From NCBI RefSeq assembly GCF_034314045.1, contig NZ_JAVIWL010000001.1, positions 2,418,001 to 2,482,000 on the forward strand: a stretch of DNA of 64,000 nucleotides, written 5' to 3'. The stretch is from Glaciimonas sp. CA11.2. Its GTDB lineage: Bacteria; Pseudomonadota; Gammaproteobacteria; Burkholderiales; Burkholderiaceae_D. Positions within the stretch are counted from its first letter, which is position 1. Each line of letters opens with the position of its first letter. The notes under the pieces are model-generated. The model made no database searches. It was not told the DNA's origin and saw only the letters and a list, made by a program, of their open reading frames with translations. Made by a program: the position numbers and the translations under genes. Of the stretch, positions 55,532 to 64,000 are shown in pieces.

Positions 55532-57955
55532 TTGGCCTCCTGATGGCACGTAAATGGACCGAGCCTCGGCAACATCTGTGGGTGGCTTGTCGCTGCAATT
55601 TGAATGCTACAACGGGGTTGTGCATCGTCGTTAAGTACAACGATGGTGGCCGGATAGATTATCTGCGGTATAAAGAGTTCCCCGTGTAATGCTATTTCTT
55701 GTTCTGCCTGATCGCCATTTACCCGAACCCGCGTACCGTTCGGAAATGGCGTGCCAGTTTCATCCACGAGAATCACAGTTGCGCTCTGACTCAGACGTGC
55801 GGTGAATTTCAGCAGACTACCTGAGCGTGGGCCCGGAACGACCGATTTTTGTTCCAATTCTAGGGTCATCGATAACGGCAGACCCGCGTCATCCAGATAC
55901 ACATTATTTTTCTCATACGGAATCAGGCGCGGTACGAAGCCGACACCGTTTTTGTCAGTCTGGCCCACCTTGACATTATTGGCATAGATATCGATCGGCT
56001 GAGTGACCGGCACCTCAATTATCGCGAAACTTTGATCCAGCCAACGCGATGCGCGCACATGTCCACCCATCAGCGCAATGCCACCACGCGCCTCCAGTTG
56101 CAGATTGCTTTGACCATTTATGCGATTGGCACTCGCGTTATATTCGCCTGTGGTTCCGACGTAATTAACGCCGATATCCTGGCCACCGCTTACGAATACC
56201 GACTCACGTGCGCGATAACCCCAACCGCCTTCTGCAGGTGCAGCTTGCTGGTATTCGGCGCTCAGGAACTTACTACCCTTTTGTCCGCTTGCTGTCATTT
56301 GAAACGTGTTCTGGTGCGACAGTGGAATGACCCAAACGACATTAACTGATATTGGACGATCATCAGTCAATGACTTTAGCAATCCAACGCTGACATTACC
56401 GCTTCTATGCAAATTGTAATTTGCACCGACATTGATAGCGCGTACGTTGTCCTGGCCGCGATTGATTTGGCTGACGTAGCCGAAAGCAACGTTGGTATTG
56501 GCCGTTATAGAGACATTGGCCTGGGCTTGGAATTGTTCCGCAGGCGGAAGCGTGTCATGGTCCAGGCCAAGTTGCCAAAAGCGCGAACCGGCAAGCTGCG
56601 AGCGCAATGTAAATGCATACCTGTCGCCTTGCCGGTCGAACTGAAGGTATTGCGAAGTGTCGCGCCCACGTTCGGAGCTGCTGGCGGCAAGGCCAGCACT
56701 GAGCAGGCCAATATTGCCAAGCGCGGCAGCCGCACCGAAGCCAAACGATTGACGTCCGCGCATGATTTCTCCGTGGCCTTCTACGGTAGTAACATTACTG
56801 ATGCCATAACGTAAGGTGCCAGAACTAAAACTCTCCGTAGTAACTATTCCGACTCCCAAAATTGTTGCGCATCGCGCCGATTTCGTAAGACTCGTCCTTG
56901 CTTCCCTGTTTCAGCAATTGCGTGCTGGTGATATAACTTTGGGTGTAAACCTGCTGGCGTCCGAGTACATCATGAACCACCATTTGCACGTTGCCCTGAC
57001 CCGCAGATACTGGCACATTGTTGATCGCGAACGGCCCGGTGTCGACCGGCTGCTGAAGTCTCAAAATATTATTAACGTAGATATCAACAACTGACGGCAC
57101 TGCTGCGGTACCGTTGAATGTCGGAAGCGGGATTGCCTGAAAACCAGGAGTGGTAGAAAATTTTGTATGCCATTGCACTCCGCCGAAATACACCTGGCGC
57201 GAAAAAGAGCTGGTTCCCGTAATGCTATCGCCGACGACCAATGTTGCCTGCTGCGTTGGAAAATCACGTGTGTACTGGCTATCAAGGCGGAAGACCGAAC
57301 TTTTCTGGATCAGATCTAGACCCACGAAGCGGCTGGTAAAGGTGCCTCCGCCAGAAAAAATACCAAGTTCGGCTACGCCAGAAAGATTATTTTGATTTAT
57401 CCCGCGTGTGTAATTGACATCGTAGTTTAAAAAAGCGCCAGTTGTTGACGGCTGTTCGACTAACGGTGACTGATCGCCAAAATTGAATTGGGCACCGACG
57501 AAGGCGGCCGGTGGCGCAAGGATGTTCAAGGTTTGGGTTGCCTCCTCGATCTCGATCTGTACACCCGGTATGGCGTCCAGCGATATGTAGCTGACTTGAT
57601 TGCGCTTGATTGGCACAACGTCATGTAAGCGCAATCGTGCATTGGTCAATACCTCCAAAGGTATTAGAATTTGATTTGTCGCGGTACGCACGATAAGTGT
57701 TGCATCTGCAACTTTTTGGTTGTTGACGACGACATCGAGCAACAAGTCCTGCTCCGCCTTTTGGCCTGACACTTGTACGGGTTTCAATTCTGCCGCTGAT
57801 TGTTGCTGTGCGAGCTGTGAGACTTGTTGTGGTGTCGCCAAAGCCGGTCCCTGACAGGCGATAAGGCTAGCGAGAAGGTACTTTATCTTCCAACGTGAGA
57901 TTTTCTTCAGACTCTCCCTTGTCCGTTTGTATCCGTACACGAACCTTTCCGGCAT
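55528..57955 (-). pseudogene. Fimbrial outer-membrane usher, interrupted by a one-base frameshift
   Basis: Two overlapping frames together encode a full PapC/FimD-type usher of about 810 residues. The first (start ATG 57955 inside the chaperone gene, ending at 56825) has the signal peptide, N-domain and half of the barrel with plug (RQVYFGGVQWHTKFSTTPGF). The second (to 55528) has the rest of the barrel and the C-terminal domains. A run of four A at 56827-56830 marks the break; with three, the reading is YYGEFSSGTLRYG, which continues cleanly. Either a recent null mutation or a sequence error. Confidence 0.88.
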
Positions 57956-58631
57956 GAATTTTTCCGTTTCCCAGCGACCACCCTTTGTGTTGCCCAGATA
58001 AAACATATGCAGGCGTTCCAATATCAAGAACGTTACTGCTATCGATGTTATTTAACTGCAGGCGAACAATTTTTTGATGAAAGTTACCTTTATTGATCGC
58101 CGTTAACATGACACCGGTGGGTCCCTGCGTTAATTGCCAGGACATTTTTTCTTGTTTTATTGGTGGTGCGATAAAAATGGGAATACTGACCTTTAGCAAA
58201 GTCTTTAATCCAGGTGGTTGTGGACCACTTGGCGGTACTTGTTCGATCAATAGCCGGTATGTTTTTTCAGATGTTGCGTTAGCAGGGTCACGTTCGCCGA
58301 ACCGCAAAAATTGTGTTTGCCCTGGAGCAATTGTAAATATAGGCGGATTTAACAGCAGCGCGTCGGTCGCCTTCAATACTTCGACCCTACCATCGGTACT
58401 CCAGTCGATTGCGCCGACTTGTATACGCACCGGGTCATCTCCGGTGTTTCTGATGCGCAACACACCTGATGGGTGCTCTGTAGTCAACTCGAATCCGACC
58501 GGGTTGACGTTAAACGACGCGCTCATGGCAATCTGGGGCAAGGCGGCAAAAATGACAGCACACCCAAGGGTAAGTGCCCCAACTGATTGCCTACTATTGA
58601 GTCCTTTTTTTAGCGCTATACGTGGTGTCAT
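57867..58631 (-). CDS. Periplasmic fimbrial chaperone (PapD-like)
   Basis: 254 residues: a Sec signal (ending AMSA), then two Ig-like domains: FNVNPVGFELTTEHPSGVLRIRNTGDDPVRIQVGAIDW, APGQTQFLRFGERDPANATSEKTYRLLIEQVPP (the conserved F/G strand region), and VSIPIFIAPP. It belongs to the archaic, SCPU-associated type of chaperone. It directly follows the major subunit gene with no gap and overlaps the usher start by about 90 bases. Confidence 0.93.
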   Translation of the reverse strand: MTPRIALKKGLNSRQSVGALTLGCAVIFAALPQIAMSASFNVNPVGFELTTEHPSGVLRIRNTGDDPVRIQVGAIDWSTDGRVEVLKATDALLLNPPIFTIAPGQTQFLRFGERDPANATSEKTYRLLIEQVPPSGPQPPGLKTLLKVSIPIFIAPPIKQEKMSWQLTQGPTGVMLTAINKGNFHQKIVRLQLNNIDSSNVLDIGTPAYVLSGQHKGWSLGNGKIHAGKVRVRIQTDKGESEENLTLEDKVPSR

Positions 58632-59156
58632 TTAAAAGGTTACCGTTGCCACAACTGAATCGGTATACACCGCCGCTTTTGTGGACGTCTGACCGAATGG
58701 AACACGTGCGTAAATTGTACTAATCGTCGGCACAGCGGTAGCCACGACTGCTGTTGGTGCAGTAGCAGCGGTATTGCCCCAGGTTACCGTACGTCCAGTG
58801 TCGGAAAATAGGGAATAGTTAAGGAACGACGGTGTGCCGCCACCGCTGGTCAGACGCCGCAATGGTATAGCGTCTGTGGAACCCGTATTTGAATTGGCGC
58901 CTTGCCCAAGGGTAATAACCGGCGTGGCACCGACCGTGCAGTTCGTGGTGACAATGGCTGTTACGTCCTGATTGGTGGTGGCATTGGTCACAATCGGGTC
59001 ATAGGTCGTCGTGAAACCAACTGCCACGATGCTGCAACTGTTAGTGATTGTTACCGTATTGAGCATAGTGGAGGTTGCCGTTGCGGCTTGGGCGTTTGCA
59101 TACCCAATGGACAATATGGCAATAAGAGTTGCACTAGGGATAGATTTTTTTATCAT
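58632..59156 (-). CDS. Spore coat U domain protein (putative major fimbrial subunit)
   Basis: 174 residues from ATG 59156. Sec signal ending NAQA, then an SCPU domain: VTITNSCSIVAVGFTTTYDPI, the second Cys in IVTTNCTVGATPVITLGQG, PSFLNYSLFSDTGRTVTWG and a last strand DSVVATVTF. First gene in the cluster subunit-chaperone-usher-subunit. Such SCPU chaperone-usher systems build archaic pili (Csu-like) used in adhesion and biofilms. Confidence 0.9.
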   Translation of the reverse strand: MIKKSIPSATLIAILSIGYANAQAATATSTMLNTVTITNSCSIVAVGFTTTYDPIVTNATTNQDVTAIVTTNCTVGATPVITLGQGANSNTGSTDAIPLRRLTSGGGTPSFLNYSLFSDTGRTVTWGNTAATAPTAVVATAVPTISTIYARVPFGQTSTKAAVYTDSVVATVTF

Positions 59157-59471
59157 GACGTTAACTAGCTCGCATTTCAACGGTTTATTTCGATCGGTTT
59201 CTACTAGGTAGATACAGTCATGTTTTCGAAGTTAGCTATGTCCCAATGACTCCTTGAAATGTGCTGATGTGGAAATTATAGTTTCTTGTGTTTAATTTTT
59301 CAAGGTGAGTGCATCAAAGCAATGTTAACGATCGTTAACTAGTGGTGTATTTGCGACAATTCGCGCAATTCCCAGTCGCCTGCAATGAGATAAAAAATGA
59401 AGAAAAAATGGCGTTGAACTGCGATCATATTTATGCGTCAGATTACTTCTTTATATTCATAGAAGGCGGCC
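59157..59471. other. Divergent promoter region of the fimbrial cluster
   Basis: About 315 bases, AT-rich, between the fimbrial cluster and the small lipoprotein gene. It contains the palindrome-like TTAACGATCGTTAA (59325-59338), a possible operator. No gene was seen. Confidence 0.5.
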
Positions 59472-59618
59472 ATGAAATCCTTCGCTAATTTGATAACCCT
59501 AGCTGCACTGAGTGTGGCCTTGGGCGGCTGCGTAGCAGTTCCTTACGCAGATGGGTATAGGCATGATGACGGGTATCGGCATGATCATGAAGGGGGTCGA
59601 GATGATCGTCATTATTAA
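59472..59618 (+). CDS. Tiny His/Asp-rich lipoprotein
   Basis: 48 residues, ATG 59472 with a GAAGG ribosome site, TAA 59616-59618. A signal peptide (MKSFANLITLAALSVALGGC) ends in a lipobox with Cys20. The mature part of about 28 residues is rich in His, Asp, Tyr, Gly and Arg (DGYRHDDGYRHDHEGG), with an inexact repeat GYRHDD/GYRHDH. It may bind metal at the outer membrane; the function is unknown. It is short enough to be missed by length-based gene calls. Confidence 0.75.
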   Translation: MKSFANLITLAALSVALGGCVAVPYADGYRHDDGYRHDHEGGRDDRHY

Positions 59619-60191
59619 GCTTTGAAGCAAGGAAAAAAATTATTGTTTGCGCGTCAAATCGCGTTGGCGAATAGCGCTCCTGAATTATCGGGAAATAATA
59701 GGAATTTTTACTTTTATAATTTATTTTTTTAGAAAATTAAACCTGTCTTCGGGATCTAAATTAATAGCTTTTTACATCTGATTTATTGCCCACTTTTTGA
59801 GCTTATTGCGCGCTTATTGTCAGATTTAGCGGCAGGTCTGGATAGATAAAAAGACTGATGCGCGTTGGACTATTTTTGGCGTATTTAACACGTTGGCGTG
59901 CCTACGCAATCGATTATAGATATCGATCAATAACTTTTAGCAAAATTGTCCCATCATTAACGTCAGCAGCGCTGCGGCGACGGCAGCGAATAAGCGGTTT
60001 CAGGTTGGAGCGAAACGTGCTGTCAGCTAAGAGGCGCAGTCGGATATCTTGCTTTTACATCATCTTAGTGTATGTATCGGGCAGACAATAGCGGTAACTA
60101 CCTGATTTTGAGAGGGATTTCGGCGGTTGGTATTTCTTGTGGGATGTATTCCGCTGTACAATTATGCAAGTATCCAACTACACTAAACAGT
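59619..60191. other. Intergenic region, no gene recognised
   Basis: About 570 bases, AT-rich on the left. A 77-codon plus-strand frame (59858-60091) is Arg-rich and has no ribosome site; I treat it as chance. The TetR promoter should lie in the right half. Confidence 0.45.
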
Positions 60192-60998
60192 ATGAAAAAT
60201 ATACCAATTCGTAAAAGTGCCCCTGCCAGCGCTGAAAAAAATAAAATGATCGCCAAGCCGCTGGCAATATCCAAGCCTAAGGCGGTTACCAAGCCGAAGG
60301 CAGTGGCAAAACCGAAGACTGTTGCAAAACCCAAGGCAGTCACCAAGCTGAAGGCAGCTGTCTCCGTTTTAACCAAAGCTGGTGTGCCAGAAAAGCCCAA
60401 TATGATAGAGGGCATACGTGACGCCGTTTCTCGCCTCAAGCGCGAACGCATCATCGCGGTGGCCGCAGAAATGTTCTACAACAACGGCTTCAACAATACA
60501 ACGTTGGAAGCGGTGGCAGAGAAGATGAGTGTCACCAAGCCCTTTATTTATTCCCATTTCAAATCCAAGAACGACTTGCTGGCAGAAATATGCTCTCTTG
60601 GTATCCGCGCGTCTTTGGATGTGTTGAATCAGGTAGTCGCATCGGAAGGGTCAAACACCGAAAAAGTGAGAGCGATGGTGCGTGATTTTATGCTCGCCGT
60701 ACTCGAAAATCAGGAGCACATTGCGATCTACACGCGTGAGCAAAAGCATTTGTCCAAGGAGGACTCCGATGCGATTGAAAACATGCGTCGCGAATTTGAT
60801 CTCAAGCTGTGCAAACTATTAACCGACGGGGTCACCGCTGGGGAATTCAAGGTCGATGACATCAAGATGGCATCGCTCGCTGTTGGTGGCATTGTGAGTT
60901 GGTCGTACGCCTGGTATCGTCCCCATGGACGTTTAACGGGGGCTGAAACGGCCGAACGTATGGCGGATCTGGTTCTTGCTATGATCCAGGTTAAATGA
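60192..60998 (+). CDS. TetR/AcrR family regulator with Lys/Pro repeat tail
   Basis: 268 residues from ATG 60192 (an upstream frame extends to 60072, but without a good start). Residues 1-60 form a basic low-complexity tail with six hexapeptide repeats of the type KPKAVT. A normal TetR DNA-binding domain follows (about 80-130: RIIAVAAEMFYNNGFNNTTLEAVAEKMSVTKPFIYSHFKSKNDLLAEIC) and a helical ligand domain. The gene lies about 1 kb upstream of livH on the same strand and could regulate it. The tail is not usual for TetR proteins. Confidence 0.9.
   Translation: MKNIPIRKSAPASAEKNKMIAKPLAISKPKAVTKPKAVAKPKTVAKPKAVTKLKAAVSVLTKAGVPEKPNMIEGIRDAVSRLKRERIIAVAAEMFYNNGFNNTTLEAVAEKMSVTKPFIYSHFKSKNDLLAEICSLGIRASLDVLNQVVASEGSNTEKVRAMVRDFMLAVLENQEHIAIYTREQKHLSKEDSDAIENMRREFDLKLCKLLTDGVTAGEFKVDDIKMASLAVGGIVSWSYAWYRPHGRLTGAETAERMADLVLAMIQVK
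60255..60362 (+). repeat. 18-bp coding repeats, hexapeptide KPKAVx, six units
   Basis: Six imperfect 18-bp units encode KPLAIS, KPKAVT, KPKAVA, KPKTVA, KPKAVT and KLKAAV. The pattern resembles the histone H1-like tails of AlgP-type proteins. Confidence 0.85.
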
Positions 60999-61024
60999 TG
61001 CCAGTGTAACCAACTGACGATGCA

Positions 61025-61049
61025 CATTGAACGGGTCTGCCGTTCGATG
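61025..61049 (+). terminator. Possible terminator after the TetR gene
   Basis: A 10-bp stem CATTGAACGG/CCGTTCGATG with one wobble pair and a 5-base loop lies 27 bases after the stop codon. Only TTGT follows, so the U-run is weak. Confidence 0.4.
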
Positions 61050-61537
61050 TTGTCATAACGAGACTGCTTTGGCTGCCTTTTAGTCGCCTGCCAAATGCCG
61101 TTATGGGTGCTGAGCCCAACCCGGTAATTCCTACACGGTAACCGCGCCTATTTGTCTATCAGGCTGCTGGATTGCGGCTGTCAATAGTTTGGCGTCGCAG
61201 GCTGGCATAGATAACATTCGCGGGTCTCGTTGGTGTGGTCAACTATATTTCGCCTTATCTCTTGCCTTAAATCTCGCCTTAATCGATTCATTCTTTTATT
61301 TATCCATCCTTCTAAATTTCGCGTTGATCCTATCTATCCTTATCGATTAATCGATTGCAATTCGCTCTAGACACCCTTTCTGCGTTTTCTCACAATGCCT
61401 GCATTTACGGTATCAGTTCGCGGTGTTTTTCTCGCGTGGTTTCAATCAAATTCATTAGCGGGCATCTCACCTTAGTAAATAGGAATGAAATATTTATACT
61501 TATTGGTATAATAAAATACTAATAAAATATTTAAATA

Positions 61538-61549
61538 TACTATTTAGTA
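61538..61549. promoter_or_regulatory. Candidate operator palindrome TACTA-N2-TAGTA
   Basis: A perfect 5+2+5 inverted repeat lies 26 bases downstream of a TATAAT at 61507-61512. Its position between a TetR-family gene and livH makes it a candidate regulator site. It could also be chance in AT-rich DNA. Confidence 0.3.
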
Positions 61550-61981
61550 GTGTATTATTCTTTTTCGGATAATGTGACGTAGCACGCGCTTCCGCTTAGC
61601 GTTTTAAGCGTCGTATGTCGAATACATCGTCGGCAATTCATTGCTCCCAGAGAATTCATAGAATGTGCTGAGAACGAATAGATAAAAAACACCCAGACTA
61701 AAAACGATCCAGCTTATACCGTTGTCGGTGCAATCAAATCACGATCTGGTAAAGAAAGCGCAGATGTAGCGATTCGACATATTTTTTAAAATTCAATAAT
61801 TATTTCAATAATTATGTAAGTAATTAATAATTATGTTGTGAAATGCCAAGTATCATTCGCCGATTATTTTTGTATTGTGATGTATAACGAGTGTAAGTTG
61901 CTAACGCGCAATGGCCTAATTTGTTTAGCACGAAAGCTATATGCGCTTAGTAGCGATTCAACCAACAGAAGGAAACGTCAC

Positions 61982-62008
61982 ATGTTTTTATTGGAGTGGT
62001 TCGAATGA
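61982..62008 (+). CDS. Possible 8-codon leader peptide upstream of livH
   Basis: ATG 61982 with an AAGGAAA ribosome site opens an 8-residue frame (MFLLEWFE) whose TGA overlaps the livH ATG (ATGA). Two leucines in a leader of a branched-chain amino-acid type transporter are suggestive, but the frame is so short that chance cannot be excluded. It would couple livH translation. Confidence 0.3.
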   Translation: MFLLEWFE

Positions 62009-62973
62009 ATCCTCATTTGGTGCTTGTTGAAAATGCACTTCAGGTGCTGCTTACCGGTATCGTCGTCGGCGGCGTCTATGGTTTGATGTGTGTCGGACTT
62101 GGACTTATTTTCAGCATGATGCGGGTGATTAATTTTGCTCAGGGTGAGTTCCTCATGCTGGGCATGTATGTCGCCCTGTTTATATTTCACCAGATTGGTA
62201 ACGCGTTTGGATCTGCGCTGGGACCGTATGCCGGCCCCGTGATCAGCGCGCTGATAGCGGGCGTGGTGGTATATGTTTTTGCCATCATTCTTCACCCATT
62301 AATACTGGGTCGAGTTTCAGGAACGCGGGTGGCGGGTGTGGACGGAGATGGCCATTATCCACAACTGACTATCACATTGGGCCTGTCACTTGTGCTGTCA
62401 AACGGTGCGCTCATCCTGTTCGGGTCCGAGCCACGCACAATCCAGACGGCACTATCTTCCACTGCTTGGGAGATCGGTCCATTGATCGGTCCCGACGTTT
62501 CGATATTTTTGAATAAGGCGCGTGCGGTCTCATTTGTGGTGGTGTTGTGCGTCGTGGCAGCGGTTGCCTTGCTGATTACGCGTACGCGCGTCGGTAAGAC
62601 TTTACGCGCCGCAGCCGATAATGCAGAAGCCGCAATTTATATGGGTATTGATGTGGGACGATCGCACCGGTTTGCATTTGGTTTGGGGGCGGCGATTACC
62701 GCCATCGCAGGCGGTTTGCTGGCCAGCTCCTACCCGTTTCAGCCGTACGTTGGTGTTGAGTTCGTGGTCATCATGTTTGCGGGCGTAGTGCTCGGTGGTA
62801 TTGGCAGCATTACTGGCGCCTTTTGGGGCGGAATGACAATCGGTCTGGTTCAACAGCTGTCTACATTGGTGTTGCCGGTGCAGCTGCAAAATGCGGCGAT
62901 CTTTGCGGTATTCCTGCTCATCATTATCATGCGGCCCCAAGGCCTTTTTGGAAGGACTGTTGACCGTGCCTAA
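62005..62973 (+). CDS. Branched-chain amino-acid type ABC transporter permease LivH
   Basis: 322 residues from ATG 62005 (GGAG 8 bases upstream). Membrane protein with LLTGIVVGGVYGLMCVGLGLIFSMMRVINFAQGEFLMLGMY, the EAA-like loop TRVGKTLRAAADNAEAAIYMGIDVGRSHRFAFGLGAAITAIAGGLLAS and GGIGSITGAFWGGMTIGLVQ. It forms the channel with LivM, encoded next. The real substrate may be an amino acid, amide or aromatic acid. No substrate-binding protein gene lies upstream. Confidence 0.94.
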   Translation: MNPHLVLVENALQVLLTGIVVGGVYGLMCVGLGLIFSMMRVINFAQGEFLMLGMYVALFIFHQIGNAFGSALGPYAGPVISALIAGVVVYVFAIILHPLILGRVSGTRVAGVDGDGHYPQLTITLGLSLVLSNGALILFGSEPRTIQTALSSTAWEIGPLIGPDVSIFLNKARAVSFVVVLCVVAAVALLITRTRVGKTLRAAADNAEAAIYMGIDVGRSHRFAFGLGAAITAIAGGLLASSYPFQPYVGVEFVVIMFAGVVLGGIGSITGAFWGGMTIGLVQQLSTLVLPVQLQNAAIFAVFLLIIIMRPQGLFGRTVDRA

Positions 62974-64000
62974 TACTGTGCTTACCTCTGTACTTAATCC
63001 TGTATTCAATGCAATACCCAAGTTTCTTCAGCCCGCCAAAGGCGGCGCAGTCAAATTGATCGTGTTGTTGGCAGTGCTATATCTTGGGCTCACGATGCTG
63101 GTAAGCGATCCTTACTATGGCCAGATATTGACGCTGACGCCCATATGGGCAACGTTGGCGGTGTCATGGAATCTTTTCAGCGGTTATTCAGGATTGATGT
63201 CGTTTGGGCATGCCGCATTCTTTGGCCTGGGCGCCTATACGGTGGTTCTGCTCGAAGTGAAATTCGGGATATCGCCATGGATCGGCATTCCCATCGCCGC
63301 CTTTGTCGGTGGTTTGTCCGGTGCATTGATCGGCGCCTCAACTTTTCGTCTGCGGGGTCATTACTTCGCATTGGCTATGTTGGCTTATCCGCTCGGAATA
63401 CTATATGTTTTCGAGTGGCTAGGTTTGCAAGAGGTGACTTTTCCAAGGCATCTCAATTCGCCGATTCTGCACATGCAGTTCGCAGATGTGCGTTTCTACG
63501 CCGTCCTGGCTGTCATCCTATTGCTGATTGCGATAGGCATTAATCTGCGAGTTGCGCGCTCACGTTTTGGATTGTCGCTACTTGCGATCAAGCAAAATGA
63601 GCTCGCCGCAGAAGCGGCCGGGATTGATCCATTTAGCTGGAAGTTGCGCGCGATTGTGCTATCGGGCGCGATTGCTGGCGCTGCTGGCGGTCTGTATGCA
63701 GTCGTCATGCTGATCGTCACGCCGAACGCCGTATTTGGCATGTTGATATCGGCCCAGGCATTAATTTTCAGCCTGTTCGGTGGTGTGGGAACGATTGCCG
63801 GGCCTGTCATCGGTGCAATGGTGTTAGTGCCGGTTAGTGAACTTCTCAATGCAGAGTTAGGAGATAAATTGCCGGGCATCCAAGGCGTGGTGTTCGGACT
63901 CGCGATTATCCTGACCGTTCTGCTAGCGCCCGAGGGCATTTTGCCGAAGATACTCGCTGTTTTTGCAAAGCGAAAAACGCTGAACCAACGTGCTGGTATC
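62966..64000 (+). CDS. Branched-chain amino-acid type ABC transporter permease LivM (3' end outside window)
   Basis: A GTG at 62966 overlaps the livH end and opens a frame running to the last base (345 codons, no stop). Family features are LTPIWATLAVSWNLFSGYSGLMSFGHAAFFGLGAYTVVLL, LRGHYFALAMLAYP, the cytoplasmic loop RFGLSLLAIKQNELAAEAAGIDPFSWKLRAIVLSGAIAGAAGGLYA and LFGGVGTIAGPVIGA. The length is already near complete for LivM; a livG ATPase gene or fusion is expected downstream. Confidence 0.93.
   Translation, partial: MPNTVLTSVLNPVFNAIPKFLQPAKGGAVKLIVLLAVLYLGLTMLVSDPYYGQILTLTPIWATLAVSWNLFSGYSGLMSFGHAAFFGLGAYTVVLLEVKFGISPWIGIPIAAFVGGLSGALIGASTFRLRGHYFALAMLAYPLGILYVFEWLGLQEVTFPRHLNSPILHMQFADVRFYAVLAVILLLIAIGINLRVARSRFGLSLLAIKQNELAAEAAGIDPFSWKLRAIVLSGAIAGAAGGLYAVVMLIVTPNAVFGMLISAQALIFSLFGGVGTIAGPVIGAMVLVPVSELLNAELGDKLPGIQGVVFGLAIILTVLLAPEGILPKILAVFAKRKTLNQRAGI

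Larger units (their letters stand above)
60999..61981. other. One-kilobase AT-rich regulatory region before livH
   Basis: Nearly 1 kb without a gene. A hairpin at 61025-61049 follows the TetR stop. The right half (61450-61830) is strongly AT-rich, with TATAAT at 61507-61512, the palindrome TACTA-TT-TAGTA at 61538-61549, and many AATAATTA-type motifs near 61790-61830. A 35-codon open frame ends at about 61790 and may be a remnant. Probably a long promoter/operator region for the transporter operon. Confidence 0.55.

Noticed and set aside
59858..60091. 77-codon Arg-rich plus-strand frame
   Set aside because: No ribosome site and no hydrophobic or domain pattern; treated as chance.

Overview
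The window reads as a contiguous piece of a betaproteobacterial chromosome of roughly 50 % GC. Gene content and order (ctaE-surf1-ctaA-ctaB-sco followed by rpoH; rsmB-DUF4390-ntrY-ntrX; ftsY-ftsE-ftsX divergent from rsmD-coaD-ferredoxin; pgk-pyk-fba-purC-purE-purK-tsaC) are typical of Burkholderiales, and the protein sequences look most like Oxalobacteraceae (Glaciimonas/Collimonas/Herminiimonas type). The genus is an inference from memory of these families, not a computed result. No rRNA, tRNA, CRISPR array, complete insertion sequence or prophage was recognised.

Layout. 1-4.9 kb: end of the aa3 cytochrome c oxidase locus and its assembly genes (SURF1, a SCO-like thioredoxin-fold protein, heme A and heme O synthases, SCO lipoprotein), closed by a strong terminator. 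5-6 kb: rpoH (sigma-32) on the minus strand, with a near-perfect CIRCE operator lying across its likely promoter. 6.3-12.7 kb: minus-strand block with a CobW-like mini-protein, an NtrX-type regulator lacking the AAA+ domain, the NtrY kinase, DUF4390 and rsmB. 12.7-20.6 kb: transporters (LysE, MFS, EamA), small proteins, then ftsX-ftsE-ftsY. 20.7-26.5 kb: rsmD, coaD, ferredoxin, a MOSC protein, a truncated LysR remnant, MFS and SMP-30 genes.

26.5-30.4 kb is an accessory stretch: a His-rich exported peptide, a phasin gene broken in a homopolymer, a helical protein, a heptanucleotide tandem repeat and moaC. 30.7-36.2 kb: BepA-like protease, a conserved protein, YheT-type hydrolase, SnoaL-like protein, CHCC zinc-finger protein and ilvE. 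36.7-44.8 kb: lower glycolysis and purine biosynthesis, one compact plus-strand run ending in threonylcarbamoyl-AMP synthase. 45-52.4 kb: ompW, msrA, an orphan histidine kinase, cfa, pdxH-hemerythrin and tcdA. 52.9-54.0 kb: an MgtC-family membrane protein followed by a free-standing copy of what looks like its own C-terminal domain.

54.0-64 kb: a deletion scar that truncated a divergent epimerase/LysR pair; a spore-coat-U type chaperone-usher fimbrial cluster whose usher carries a one-base frameshift; a tiny lipoprotein gene missed by length cut-offs; a TetR-family regulator with a lysine/proline repeat tail; about 1 kb of AT-rich regulatory DNA; and the start of a branched-chain amino-acid type ABC transporter (livH, livM) running off the window. 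I found no wholly new multi-gene system. The most informative signals are the CIRCE site on rpoH, the detached MgtC domain, the TetR tail, the repeat- or homopolymer-linked frameshifts and the epimerase/LysR deletion junction.
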